64,000 bases of DNA from Halorussus salinus (GCF_004765815.2 NZ_SBIS02000008.1:1-64000); one strand, 5' to 3'. Shown: positions 1-9,254, counted from the first letter of the stretch. Numbers and translations are program-made. The notes: generated from the letters alone by a model not told the origin.

Positions 1-120
1 TCGTCGTAGTCGCCGTCGTGGTCGTTTCAGTTGTCGTAGTCTCCGTCGTGGTCGTTTCTGTCGTCGTAGTCGCCGTCGTGGTCGTTTCAGTTGTCGTAGT
101 CTCCGTCGTGGTCGTTTCTG
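1..120. repeat. Perfect 60-bp tandem duplication
   Basis: Bases 1-60 and 61-120 are identical. The unit is a multiple of three, encodes 20 residues of Thr/Glu/Ala stalk on the minus strand, and may continue past the left edge. Confidence 0.95.
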
Positions 121-3100
121 TCGTCGTGGTTTCGGCCGTAGTCGTTTCAGTTGTTGTGGTAGCTGTCGTCGTGGTTTCTGTCGTAGTCGTCTCGGTCGTC
201 GTCGGCTCCGCCGTGGTCGTCTCGGTTGTGGTGGTCTCGGTCGTCGTCGGCTCCGCCGTGGTCGTCTCGGTTGTGGTGGTCTCGGTCGTCGTGGTTTCGG
301 TCGTCGTGGTTTCGGTCGTCGGCTCCGTCGTGGTCGGTTCGATAGTCGTCTCTGTCGTGGCGGTCGGCGTCTCGGTCGTGGTGGTCGTGGTTTCGGTCGC
401 GGTCGGCTCAGTAGTCGTCTCGGTGGTCGTCGTCGGCTCCTCCGCGACCGCCGGACACGCCGCGACTTCGACCGTGGCGCTCTCGCCGTCGTTTATCGTC
501 ACGCCATCGCCGGTCGGCCGAACCTCGTACTCGCCGGGCGCGAGGGTCGTGGACCGTCGCGCCTCGCCCGGCGGCACCGTCACCTCGACCTCCTCGGGAC
601 CGACGACAGCGACCGTGACCGCGCGCTCGCCCTCGTTGACGAGCGTCAGCGACTCGCACTCCTCGCTGGCCGCCGCGACGTTCACCGCGGGCGGTTCCGC
701 CTCCTCCGCGGTCGTCGTTTCGGTAGTAGCGGTCTCGGTGGTGGTAGTCTCGGTAGTAGTGATTCTGGTAGTAGTGGTCTCGATAGTAGTCGTCGCTGTC
801 GTCGTGATTTCCGTCGGCGTCTCGGTCGTTGGTACCGTCGTGGCGGTCGTCGGCCTCTCGGTATCGGTGGTCGTTTCGGTCGGCGTTCCGGTGGTCGCTG
901 TTCCGGTAGTCGTCTCGGCCGTCGCGGTCGTCGTGGTTTCGGTCGCGGTCGTGGTAGTCGTCGGCGTTTCCGCGGTCGTCTCAGTCGTGGTGGTTTCGGT
1001 GGTCGTAGTCGTCGTCGGCGTCTCGGCTGTGGTGGTCGTCTCTGTAGTCGTTGGCGTCTCGGCTGTGGTGGTCGTCTCTGTAGTCGTCGGCGTCGGACAC
1101 GCCTCGACGCGGACGTTCGCTATCTCGACGCCGTTGACCGTCGCTGGCCGGGTCGGCTCGACCAGTCCGCCCGCCTTCGCCTCCACCCGGTAGGTGCCGG
1201 GCGTGATGGCGAACGTCTCGGTCTGGCCCGGATTCAGTATCACGACGCGGGTCAGGCCCGACTCGGCCGTCACCGAGAACGTCAGGCGCTCGTCGGTCGG
1301 GTTCGCCAGTCGCAGGCGCTCGCAGGCCGGACTCGCGGCGCGGCCGTTCGGCGGCGGTCCCGGTTCCGCTGTCGTGGTGGACGTGGTGGTCGTCTCGGTC
1401 GTCGTCGTGGTCGGCAGTTGGAGCGTGGTCGTGGTGGTCGTGGTCGGCGTCTCGCGCTCGACGCACTCCTCGAAGTCGGGGTTGCGCCGAGAGTCGGTCC
1501 GGTCGCCGCGGCGTACCACGACGCGCTCTACGACTTCGCCGCGGTCCTCGCCGGTCCCGAAGAAGACGTTCCGACCGCCGAACCGCCCGCGGAAGGTCTG
1601 GCGGTCGCCGTCCTCGAAGACGAGCGCCACCGAGTCGTAGCGGTGGGCGTCCACCGCGACCTTCCGACAGGCGAAGTCGTAGGTCGGTTCGAGCGGTATC
1701 GGCGTCTCAGTCATCGTAGTGGTCGTGGTCGGCGTTTCGGTGGTCGTCGTGGTCGTGTCCGGTTCGGCGCAGGCCTCGAAACTCGGGTTCCGGCGCGTCA
1801 CCGACTCGCCGTCCGGCCCTCTCACGACGACGAACTTCAGGACCTCCCCCTGATCGTCTCCGGTTCCGACGAACGTCGCGCGCTCCCGGAAGTTCCCGCG
1901 GAAGGTCTGGCGGTCGCCGTCCGCGAAGACGAGCGTCACCGACCGGAACTGGTCGGCCTGCACGACCGCCCGCTCGCAACTCGTGAAGAATATCTTCGGG
2001 ACGAACGGCTCGTCGGGCTCCTCGGTCGCGGGTTCACAGCCGCCGGTGTCGTTGCGCCGGACCTCGAAGCGGTCCGGTCCGTTGAATACCCGGACCTGCT
2101 CGACGACCTTTCCGGCGTTCGACCCGGTGCCCGCGAAAGTGTTGGTCCCGCTGTAGATGCTGGTGAACGTCTGTTTACTCCCATCGGCGAACGTCAGCAC
2201 GACGCGGGTGTACTGCTCGGCCGCGACCGCGACCTGCCGACAGTCGAACGAGACCCTGACGCGGAACGGTTCGGGCGTCTCGGTCGTCGTGGTGGTCGTG
2301 GTCGTCGTTTCCGTCGTCGTGGTCTCGGTCTCCGTCGCCGTCTCGGTCTCGGTTTCCGTTTCGGTCTCCGGTTTCTGCGGGCAGTCGCCCGCGAGGAGGT
2401 ACGCGGACCCGACGTTCGGGCTTCCGTCCGCGAAGGGTGCGCCGACCAGCAGGTCGGCCGCGGCGTCGCCGTTCACGTCGCCGCCCGAGAGCGCGTAGCC
2501 CGCGTGGTCGCCCGCCGACTCGCCCGCGAACTCGGCGTGAGCGCCAGCCAGCGAGTGGCGCTCGGCGATTCGAGAGCCGTAGAGGAGGTACGCGGCCCCC
2601 GCGTTCTCTCGCGTCGCGTTCTCGGCGCTGGCGTTCTCGCTCTCGGCGGAATCGCTCTCGGCGGTGGCGTTCGCCCGAGTCACGTCGCGGAAGGGCGCGC
2701 CGACCAGCAGGTCGCCGAAGCCGTCCTCGTTTACGTCGCCCGCACCCGCGACCGACCACCCGGCGTAGTCGTTTTGCGACTCGCCGAGGAGGGCGGCGTC
2801 GGCCGCCGTCGAGAGGTTCACCGTTCGCTCGAAGTCGCCGCCGTAGGCGACGTACGCCGCCCCGGCGTCCGTCGCCACGCCGTCCGCCGCTGGCGCGTCG
2901 TGGAAGGGCGCGCCGACCGCGACCTCCTCGCGTCCGTCGCCGTTCAGGTCGCCCGCGTCGGCGACCGAGAACCCGGCTTGGTCGCCCTCGCCCGACCCGC
3001 GGAACGTGACCGGCGCGTTGACCAGCAGGGAGGTGCCCTCGAACTGCGGGCCGTACTGGAGGTAGGCCGCGCCAGCGTCTACGGCTTGCGAGTCGTTGCC

Positions 3101-4174
3101 GCGCGCGCCGATCAGCACGTCGCTCACGTTGTCGGCGTCCGCGTCGAGCGCCGCGACCGACGAGCCAGCGAGGTCGTTTCTCGCCACGCCGAGATACGTC
3201 GCGTTCGCGTTCGAGAGGTCGAACGTGCCGACCCGCGGCATGGACGAGAGGAACGCCGCGCCCGAGTCTTTCGCCGTGCCGTCGTGTTGGGGCGCGCCGA
3301 CCAGCAGGCCCGCGCTCCCGTTGCTCGCGTTCGCCACCGTCGCCAGCGACCACCCGGCCCGGTCGCCCTCCTCGGCACCGACGAACGTCGCCGAGGCGTA
3401 CTTCAGATTCACCGTCTCGGGTAGCTCCTCGTCGCCGTAGACGACGTACGCCGCGCCCGAGTCCCGGCCGTTCTCGTCGGCGAGGGGTGCCCCGATTACG
3501 ATGTCCGAGAAGTTGTCGTCGTTGAGGTCGCCCACCTCGACGGCGAACCCGGCGCGCTCGCCGCCCGCCGCGCCGCGGAAGGTGACGTTCGCCTCCGAGA
3601 CCTCGACTTCGCTCCGATTGACCGGACCGTAGAAGAGGTACGCCGCCCCGGAGTCGGTGCCCGCCGAGTCGTTGGTCGGCGCGCCCACGAGGAGGTCGGC
3701 GTGGCCGTCGCCGTTCACGTCGCCCACGTCGGCGGCCCACCCCGCCCGGTCGTTGCTCGCCGCGCCGGTCAACTCGCCGTCGGCGTCCGAGAGGTTCGCG
3801 GCACCGACCGGGCCGCGGGGGATGGCTCCCCGACCGCATCTGGTCGCGCTCGATTCGGTCGCGGTCCCGCTCTCACTCGCGCTCACGCCCGGTGCGCCCT
3901 CGCCTGCCCTCGCGCCAGCGTCTCCCCTCGCTCCCGCGTCTGCACTCGCGCCTGCGCTCGCAGAACTACCCGCCCGTGCGTCGGGCACCGCCTGTGCGTC
4001 GGGTACAGACGCGCTCGCGTCCGCGCTCGACGGCAGTTCGTTCGCGCTCCGAGTCGCCCCGCCCGCCGCGAGCGAGAGGCCGCTCGCGCCGACGACGCTA
4101 CTGGCCACGAGCAACCATGCGAGAACCAACGCGTCGATTTTCCGTCTCTCCTCCCCGGCCTCCGCCCGTGTCAT
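1..4174 (-). CDS. Large secreted FG-GAP propeller protein with Thr/Glu stalk (3' end outside window)
   Basis: One frame stays open from an ATG at 4174 to the window edge, at least 1391 codons. It opens with a hydrophobic Sec-type signal and an Ala/Ser-rich spacer. Residues ~125-597 hold seven FG-GAP repeats with calcium-loop motifs such as DVNGDGHAD and the LLVGAP signature, enough for a closed seven-blade integrin-alpha-like propeller. Next come three ~80-residue modules (FADGxxQTF...GTG core, two or three Cys each), then two further Cys-bearing beta modules, all separated by (T)nE linkers, ending in a Thr/Glu stalk. A GTG six bases upstream is an alternative start. Thr-rich linkers of this kind are usually glycosylated in haloarchaea. 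I infer a cell-surface adhesin or envelope protein. The C-terminal anchor, if any, lies outside. Confidence 0.85.
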   Translation of the reverse strand, partial: MTRAEAGEERRKIDALVLAWLLVASSVVGASGLSLAAGGATRSANELPSSADASASVPDAQAVPDARAGSSASAGASADAGARGDAGARAGEGAPGVSASESGTATESSATRCGRGAIPRGPVGAANLSDADGELTGAASNDRAGWAADVGDVNGDGHADLLVGAPTNDSAGTDSGAAYLFYGPVNRSEVEVSEANVTFRGAAGGERAGFAVEVGDLNDDNFSDIVIGAPLADENGRDSGAAYVVYGDEELPETVNLKYASATFVGAEEGDRAGWSLATVANASNGSAGLLVGAPQHDGTAKDSGAAFLSSMPRVGTFDLSNANATYLGVARNDLAGSSVAALDADADNVSDVLIGARGNDSQAVDAGAAYLQYGPQFEGTSLLVNAPVTFRGSGEGDQAGFSVADAGDLNGDGREEVAVGAPFHDAPAADGVATDAGAAYVAYGGDFERTVNLSTAADAALLGESQNDYAGWSVAGAGDVNEDGFGDLLVGAPFRDVTRANATAESDSAESENASAENATRENAGAAYLLYGSRIAERHSLAGAHAEFAGESAGDHAGYALSGGDVNGDAAADLLVGAPFADGSPNVGSAYLLAGDCPQKPETETETETETATETETTTTETTTTTTTTTETPEPFRVRVSFDCRQVAVAAEQYTRVVLTFADGSKQTFTSIYSGTNTFAGTGSNAGKVVEQVRVFNGPDRFEVRRNDTGGCEPATEEPDEPFVPKIFFTSCERAVVQADQFRSVTLVFADGDRQTFRGNFRERATFVGTGDDQGEVLKFVVVRGPDGESVTRRNPSFEACAEPDTTTTTTETPTTTTTMTETPIPLEPTYDFACRKVAVDAHRYDSVALVFEDGDRQTFRGRFGGRNVFFGTGEDRGEVVERVVVRRGDRTDSRRNPDFEECVERETPTTTTTTTLQLPTTTTTETTTTSTTTAEPGPPPNGRAASPACERLRLANPTDERLTFSVTAESGLTRVVILNPGQTETFAITPGTYRVEAKAGGLVEPTRPATVNGVEIANVRVEACPTPTTTETTTTAETPTTTETTTTAETPTTTTTTETTTTETTAETPTTTTTATETTTTATAETTTGTATTGTPTETTTDTERPTTATTVPTTETPTEITTTATTTIETTTTRITTTETTTTETATTETTTAEEAEPPAVNVAAASEECESLTLVNEGERAVTVAVVGPEEVEVTVPPGEARRSTTLAPGEYEVRPTGDGVTINDGESATVEVAACPAVAEEPTTTTETTTEPTATETTTTTTETPTATTETTIEPTTTEPTTETTTTETTTTETTTTETTTAEPTTTETTTTETTTAEPTTTETTTTETTTTATTTTETTTAETTTTETTTTETTTTETTTTATTTTETTTTETTTTETTTTATTT
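191..280. repeat. Perfect 45-bp tandem duplication
   Basis: Bases 191-235 are repeated exactly at 236-280, again in frame (15 codons of Thr/Glu/Ala/Pro stalk). A related doublet of about 36 bp lies near 1018-1090. This suggests recent slippage or unequal crossover lengthening the stalk. Confidence 0.9.
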
Positions 4175-4333
4175 TTTCACTCACCCGGCCACTACCGTAT
4201 CTCCGCTCTTTGTTATCCGGAGCGCAAGGTGAGCGTAACGTCGCGTTGCCCGCGATTGAGCGAGCGATAGGGTCCGCTTACTCACGCCGAGCGAGAAGAG
4301 ACGGCGCGTCGGTCGTACTCGACGCGGAGGTCG

Positions 4334-5839
4334 TCACCGACGGGCGGCGAGCAGGAGCGCCGCGAGCGCGACCAGCGCCGCGCCGACGCCGAAACCGGGG
4401 ACGCCGCCCTCGGGTTCCGCGGTGGCCGTCGCAGTCTCTCCTCGCATCGCCTCGTCAGTCGTCCCGGCAGTGTCGGCCGTCTCGTCGCCGTCGGCCGTCT
4501 CGCCGCCGTCGGTCGCCTCGCTGGTCGCCGTGGTACCACTGCTACTCGACGCGCCGACTTTCACGAGCCAGCCGTCCTTGCCTTCCGAATCGCCGCCGGA
4601 GGTCTGGCCCGCGAGGAGGTAGCCGCCGTCGTGGGCGCGGATGGCGGGCCACGGCTTGTCCCAGCCGTCGGTGCCGTAGTAGGTCTCCCAGCGCGTCTCG
4701 CCCGCGGCGTCGGTCGCCAGCACGTAGCCGTCCACCCCGCCCACGGGTCCGGCGTCAGAGCCGCCCGTGAAGAGGTAGCCGTCGTCGGTTCGCATCGCCG
4801 AGTCGAGCCACTGGAGACCCTCGCCGCCGGGCTTTTGCTCCCACTGGACTTCGCCCTCGGAGCCGAACTTCACGAGCCAGCCGTCCCGCGGGCCGGTGCT
4901 GTCGCTCTCGGTCTCCCCGGCGAGGACGAACCCGGCCGCGGCGTCGGCCGAGGAGTCGCCCGAATCGGGTCCGGCGGCCGACGCGGCGGCCCACACGTCG
5001 TCCCTGCTCGGGCCGCCCGCGGTGGCCTGCCACGCGACTTCACCGCCGTCATCGATTCGGAGCGCCCACGCGTCGTCGCTGTCGCCCTCGACTTTCCCGG
5101 CGAGGTAGTAGCCCGCGTCGGTCGGCACGACCGCCCGGAGGTAGCCGTCTCCGTAGCCCTCCGGCGTCTGGTAGCTCTCCTGCCATGCGGTCGCGCGGTC
5201 GGCGTCGAGACCGACCGCCCAGCCGTCGCGGCCGCTCTCGCCGCGCGTCCAGCCGGACGCGAGGAACTGCGTCGCGTCGCCACCGTCGTCCGCCTCGCCA
5301 GCGTCGCGGCGTTCGAGCGCGTAGAAGGCCCCCTCGCCGACGGTCCGGTTCTCGCGGACCGCGCCGTCGGGGCCGACCTCGACCAGCCAGCCCTGCGGGC
5401 CGTTCTGGGTCGTAGTCCGCCCGCCGAGGAGATACCCATCGCTCGTCTCGGTGAGCGCCCAGAACCGGTCGGTGTCCGGGCCGCCGAGGGTCTTCTCCCA
5501 CTGGGTTTCGCCCTCGCCGTCTACCTTGACGAGCCAGCCGTCCCGGTCCTCCTCGCCGCTCCATCCGACCAGCAGGTAGCCGCCGTCGTCCGTTTTGGTC
5601 ACGTCGGCGAAGATGTCGTCGCCGCCGGAGCCGTAGGTCTCCTGCCACTGCTCGGGGAGGTCCGGCGGCGCGCGCGCGTCGGTCTGGTTCGGTGCGTCTC
5701 GGTTCGCGGGGTCTCGGTCCCTGAGGTCTCGGTCCGTCACCTCTCCGTCGGCGAAGCCGCCGGTCGCGGTGGCGGGCAACGCCGCCGCCACGCTCGCGCC
5801 GACGAGGAGGACTGTGAGTACCGCTGTGTACTTCCGCAT
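4334..5839 (-). CDS. PGF-CTERM-anchored surface protein with propeller-like repeats
   Basis: The 501-residue protein starts with a Sec signal (MRKYTAVLTVLLVGASVAAA). Residues ~65-430 hold repeats of about 50 residues with the pattern G-x-D-G-W-L-V-K-V-x-x-x-G-E-x-x-W, like beta-propeller repeats of secreted prokaryotic proteins. A Thr/Glu-rich linker leads to a C-terminal PGFG motif, a hydrophobic helix and a terminal Arg pair: the PGF-CTERM signal processed by archaeosortase A, which lipid-anchors haloarchaeal surface proteins. It sits 159 bp upstream of the giant FG-GAP gene on the same strand, so the two may be co-expressed envelope components. The ligand is unknown. Confidence 0.85.
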   Translation of the reverse strand: MRKYTAVLTVLLVGASVAAALPATATGGFADGEVTDRDLRDRDPANRDAPNQTDARAPPDLPEQWQETYGSGGDDIFADVTKTDDGGYLLVGWSGEEDRDGWLVKVDGEGETQWEKTLGGPDTDRFWALTETSDGYLLGGRTTTQNGPQGWLVEVGPDGAVRENRTVGEGAFYALERRDAGEADDGGDATQFLASGWTRGESGRDGWAVGLDADRATAWQESYQTPEGYGDGYLRAVVPTDAGYYLAGKVEGDSDDAWALRIDDGGEVAWQATAGGPSRDDVWAAASAAGPDSGDSSADAAAGFVLAGETESDSTGPRDGWLVKFGSEGEVQWEQKPGGEGLQWLDSAMRTDDGYLFTGGSDAGPVGGVDGYVLATDAAGETRWETYYGTDGWDKPWPAIRAHDGGYLLAGQTSGGDSEGKDGWLVKVGASSSSGTTATSEATDGGETADGDETADTAGTTDEAMRGETATATAEPEGGVPGFGVGAALVALAALLLAARR

Positions 5840-6234
5840 GCGCGTCTGTCAGTCTCCGAACTGTTTTGTTATGCGTCGGCTGTGGGTCGCGTAGGCGGTG
5901 CCTGTTGGGAGCGTTCGACGGGACGAGGGGCGTGTCACTCGACTTTCCGGTCGGCGTGCGCTGGCGCGGTTGACGTGAGCGGACGCGAACGCAGGCACGG
6001 AAGTCGCGGCCCGCGTAGCGAAGCGAGCAGGAACGTCTTCCGGTGTGAGGACCGCAGGCGGTTGGGGAGGTGTGAGGCCGTCGCGGTGCGGGGCGGTGAC
6101 TCCTCGTCGTCGGCAGTAGCTAGCTTGACCTCGCGGAAACCAGTCATCTCGCGGAAATCGGCCATCTCACGCATCGACCGCCTGACGCACGACTCCGGCT
6201 ACTACTAACTGCCTCTCGGAGACGACTGGCCGAC
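5840..6234. repeat. Intergenic region holding copy A of a dispersed repeat
   Basis: There is no credible gene in this 395-bp gap. Bases ~5951-6125 match copies near 29329-29516 and, more loosely, 23425-23700. Shared blocks, in order, are a GCGCTGGCG stretch, GCAGGC-CGGAAG, GTCTTCCGGTG, GAGGACCGCAGG, TGGGGAGGTGTGAGG (to 6077), GTCGCGGTGCGG and GTCGGCAGTAG-TAGCT. I saw no transposase and no clear terminal inverted repeats. Confidence 0.7.
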
Positions 6235-6435
6235 TCAGGACTGGCGCTCCCACGAGGGCGGCGCGCGACCCATCCGCCGGAGGAGTGCGGGGTAGCCGAA
6301 CGCGACGACGAGCGCGACCACGATTCGCGGGACGAACCCGTCGATGCCCACCGCGGCCAGCACCGCGACGAAGACGAAGTACAGCAACAGCATCGCCAAA
6401 AACTGCGGGAGCAACTGTCGCCACGTCGAAGCCAT
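6235..6435 (-). CDS. Small membrane protein, 66 aa
   Basis: The start chosen is the ATG at 6435 (MASTWRQLLP). The longer open frame upstream runs into the divergent gene's promoter and is unlikely to be coding. The protein has two hydrophobic helices (about residues 10-30 and 34-52), with a short Arg-rich turn before a polar tail. Family not recognised. It is divergent from the lipoprotein gene at 6551. Confidence 0.6.
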   Translation of the reverse strand: MASTWRQLLPQFLAMLLLYFVFVAVLAAVGIDGFVPRIVVALVVAFGYPALLRRMGRAPPSWERQS

Positions 6436-6550
6436 ACCGAACGTGACGGCCTCCGACGAGTTAAGTGTGTGGTGACAACTACCAAATTCGGCCGCCCGAG
6501 CGCCGAAAGCCGCAACGTTGATGCTCCGCCGCTGTCCGATTCGACACGTC

Positions 6551-7306
6551 ATGCCCTCCCTCCACCGCAGACGCGTCCTCCACGGCGCGGTGGCACTCCT
6601 CGGCGCGCTCGCGGGGTGTAGCGACGCGACGACCGACCGCGGTTCGTCCTCCGGTGCCAGCCGCCCCGAGAACGTGCTGTACGACCCCGAGGCGGTCTGG
6701 CTCCGGAGTTCGGACCGGCCGCGCCCGCTGGTGTGGCTCCCCCGCGAGGAGGCCCGAGTCGGGGACTCGTCGGGCGACGATTCGGGGTCCTCCTCGCCGC
6801 CCGAGGACGCTCGCCAGAGCGCCTTCGTCGCCAGTCGGGCGGACGCCGACCGGCTCGGGGTCGCGGACGAGGAGGGTGCCGACGCGGTGCGACGGTTCGT
6901 CGCCGAGACCGACTTCGAGCGCCAGACCCTCTACGTCGAGAACAGGGAGGTCGGCGCGTGTAGAGCGCCGGAACTCTGCTCGGTCGCGTGGTCCGCGAGC
7001 GACATCCACACGGAGTACGCCCGAACCTTCCGGGACGCCGACGTGGCCTGTCGGGCCGACGAGCGCGACGCGACGGCGGTGGTGATTCGCATCCCCGACG
7101 CGATAGACCCCGAGGAGGTGAACAGTCACGGCTCCGGGTGGGGCCGTGGCTGTCGCTCCGTGCCGCCGCTCCGCCGGACGGCGAACGGGACCGCCGACGC
7201 TCGGACGACGGCAAAAAATTCTAAAGAAATGACGAAGAAGTCTCAAACAGTTACTGACACGTCTCAAACAACGTCGAAGATATCTTGGCTCGGAGTGGAA
7301 CGATGA
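6551..7306 (+). CDS. Tat-exported lipoprotein of unknown function
   Basis: The ATG at 6551 places a twin-arginine signal (HRRRVLHGAVALLGALAGC) at the N-terminus, ending in a lipobox Cys, so the mature protein should be lipid-anchored outside the membrane. In-frame starts 18-33 bases upstream would only lengthen the n-region. The mature part is mixed alpha/beta with three Cys (CRAPELC and a later CRAD) and a conserved-looking VIRIPDAIDPEEVNSHGSGW stretch. The last ~37 codons (from about 7196) are AT-rich, Lys/Thr/Ser-rich and unlike the rest; they look like intergenic DNA read through to the stop at 7304. The stop overlaps the next gene's ATG. Confidence 0.75.
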   Translation: MPSLHRRRVLHGAVALLGALAGCSDATTDRGSSSGASRPENVLYDPEAVWLRSSDRPRPLVWLPREEARVGDSSGDDSGSSSPPEDARQSAFVASRADADRLGVADEEGADAVRRFVAETDFERQTLYVENREVGACRAPELCSVAWSASDIHTEYARTFRDADVACRADERDATAVVIRIPDAIDPEEVNSHGSGWGRGCRSVPPLRRTANGTADARTTAKNSKEMTKKSQTVTDTSQTTSKISWLGVER

Positions 7307-8715
7307 CCGAGGAGCGCCCGCTCGACCCGCGGTCGGCCGGGTCACGCCGGACCGGCGCGTCCGCCACCCGCCGAGGGGTCCTCGCGCTCGCGGCCACCAC
7401 CGCGCTCGCGGGGTGCAACGCGGTCGATAGCGACCTGCTGGACGGCGACATCCGGAGTAGCGACCCGCCGACGCTCGACTCCGCGGCGCTCCGGGACCTC
7501 GCGGCGGCCGACCCGCCGTCGGTCCCCCGAACCGCGCCCGTCGAGATTCCCGACTCGTACGTCGAGAAGGGCGTCGCTCGCGCGCGGGACCTCCTCGGGT
7601 CGGTCCCCGCGCCGTTCGACGCCGACGAGATTCCCAACGGGGCGATTCGCCGCCGACTCGGCGACCGGTACGACCGCGCCGACGAGTCGGTCGCGGCGGT
7701 CGGCGACGCGGAGTCGCTCCTCGAAACCACCGCCGACCTGCGCCACGCCCGCGAGGAGGCCCGCGCCGTCGCCGCGGCGTGGCGGGCCATCGACGGCGAC
7801 CTCACGCTCGATGCGGTCCGGGCGTCCGGCGAGGAGCTATGGGCCGCGCTGAATCGCTTCCGCTACCGGTGGGACTACCTCGGCACCGACCCGGTGGCCG
7901 CGCTGGTGGTCCACGCGGTCGTCGAGAAGCGCCTCCGGACGGCCACGCTGTACGTCGAGCGCGCGGTCGGCCGCAGGCAGACGACCCGCGACGACGCGCT
8001 CGCGGTCGGCGAACGCGCGGGCCACCTCGAATCCGCCCGCGCCGCGCTGGCGGACGCCGCGCTCGTCTACGAACCGTTTCAGAAGTCCCGCGACTCCCGG
8101 AGCGTTCGCTCGGGGTTCGTCCGCGCGGTGGAGGCGCTCGCATCGTTCGTCGGCGACCGCCGACGCCGCCTCCCCGACGGCGACCCGCAGACGCCCTCGT
8201 CGTACGTGACCGGCGACGTGAACGAGACGCCCGTCGGCTACGCCATCGGCGAACTCGCCAGAGAACTGTCGTTCTCGTCCGAACTCCGCGAACGCGACCC
8301 CGACCGATACGCCACGTCCCTCCTCGCGGGGTACGGCAGACTGACGCGACTCCGAGCCTTCGAATCGCTCCGCGAGCGCGTCGCCGCCGACGAACACGTC
8401 ACCGTCGAGTCGGCCGCCGACGCGCGGGCGCTCCGACAGCGCGCGGTCGAAGCTATCTCCTCGGGCCGCGAGCGCGCGACTCACCCGCACCTGAACCGGT
8501 GGGAACTCTCTACCGCGGCGAGCGTCGTCCGCTACGCCGACGACCGACTCGGCCGACTCCGCGACGACGAGTCCGTCGACGCCGACTCGGTAGCCCGCGA
8601 GTTGGGCGAGTACGTCCGGGCGGCCGCCGTCGCTCGGGCCGTTCCCGAGACGAGCGAGGACGTGGCGTCGCTCGTCCGTCGGTCGGTCGGAGCGGGTTCC
8701 GGGACGGACCCGTGA
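7303..8715 (+). CDS. Tat-exported helical lipoprotein, 470 aa
   Basis: The ATG at 7303 overlaps the previous stop (ATGA). A TTG 18 bases upstream is open but less likely. The N-terminus carries TRRGVLALAATTALAGC, a Tat signal with lipobox. The mature protein is almost entirely alpha-helical, rich in Ala, Arg, Asp and Glu, with no catalytic motif I recognise. It is translationally coupled to the lipoprotein before it and the small membrane protein after it, so the three probably form one envelope unit. Confidence 0.75.
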   Translation: MTEERPLDPRSAGSRRTGASATRRGVLALAATTALAGCNAVDSDLLDGDIRSSDPPTLDSAALRDLAAADPPSVPRTAPVEIPDSYVEKGVARARDLLGSVPAPFDADEIPNGAIRRRLGDRYDRADESVAAVGDAESLLETTADLRHAREEARAVAAAWRAIDGDLTLDAVRASGEELWAALNRFRYRWDYLGTDPVAALVVHAVVEKRLRTATLYVERAVGRRQTTRDDALAVGERAGHLESARAALADAALVYEPFQKSRDSRSVRSGFVRAVEALASFVGDRRRRLPDGDPQTPSSYVTGDVNETPVGYAIGELARELSFSSELRERDPDRYATSLLAGYGRLTRLRAFESLRERVAADEHVTVESAADARALRQRAVEAISSGRERATHPHLNRWELSTAASVVRYADDRLGRLRDDESVDADSVARELGEYVRAAAVARAVPETSEDVASLVRRSVGAGSGTDP

Positions 8716-8942
8716 CCGGGGACCGCTGGCGGCGGGTAGCGAGCGGCCTCCTCGCGCTCGGCGTCACGGCGCTCTACTTTCGACTCGACCCCTTCGCACT
8801 CCTCCCGGACGCTCTCGCCACGTTCGCCGTCTTCGTTCCGCTCTCGTTCGGGCTGTACGCCGTCAAAGGACCGCCGTGGCGGTCTCGGCTCGGCAGTAGC
8901 GTCGCCATCGCGGTCGGATTGACCGTCGCCGAGTTTGTCTGA
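8712..8942 (+). CDS. Small membrane protein coupled to the lipoprotein pair, 76 aa
   Basis: A GTG at 8712 overlaps the upstream stop (GTGA), which decides the start. The 76 residues contain a short basic N-terminus and two or three hydrophobic segments (about 10-25, 30-48 and 58-74). No family recognised. The third member of the 6551-8942 cluster. Confidence 0.65.
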   Translation: MTGDRWRRVASGLLALGVTALYFRLDPFALLPDALATFAVFVPLSFGLYAVKGPPWRSRLGSSVAIAVGLTVAEFV

Positions 8943-9002
8943 GCGTCGAAGTCTGGCCGAGTCGGTCTGAGGGTCGAACCGCGGCCGAAAACAGGTCTGG
9001 CG

Positions 9003-9254
9003 CTACTCGAAAATCTTCTCTCGCTCGCGCGACTTCGATTGGGACCGGGACCGCGAGTTGCCGCCGCTCCCGCCCACGAACCGCGAGACGAGGGCGTACG
9101 CGAGGTACAGCAGGACCGCCGCCACCAGAACCGTGACGAGGATACTGACGAGCCACGAGACGAGGCCGAGGAGGAAGGTCACGACTTCGGCGACGACCCA
9201 CAGCGCGACCAGTCCGAGGAGCGTCCACAGGCCGTACTTGAGGAGCTTGCTCAT
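9003..9254 (-). CDS. Small membrane protein with charged C-terminal tail, 83 aa
   Basis: The start is the ATG at 9254 (MSKLLKYGLW); the longer open frame upstream lacks coding character. Residues ~5-60 form two long hydrophobic helices, followed by a Gly-Gly-Ser hinge and an Arg/Ser/Lys/Glu-rich cytosolic tail. Family not recognised; convergent with 8712-8942. Confidence 0.65.
   Translation of the reverse strand: MSKLLKYGLWTLLGLVALWVVAEVVTFLLGLVSWLVSILVTVLVAAVLLYLAYALVSRFVGGSGGNSRSRSQSKSREREKIFE

Noticed and set aside
1-280. Possible CRISPR array
   Set aside because: The tandem repeats abut with no unique spacers and are in-frame coding repeats.
18-1193. Plus-strand ORF of Val/Ser repeats, 391 aa
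   Set aside because: It is the antisense reading of the Thr/Glu stalk of the FG-GAP gene; poly-Val/Ser is not a plausible protein.
1418-3424. Plus-strand 668-aa Arg/Val/Glu-rich ORF, and minus 2175-3839 in another frame
   Set aside because: Both lie inside the FG-GAP gene, whose own frame shows seven recognisable repeats; the alternatives have no motif and biased composition.
4631-6208. Plus-strand 525-aa ORF
   Set aside because: Antisense to the PGF-CTERM protein and then runs through repeat copy A; no domain.
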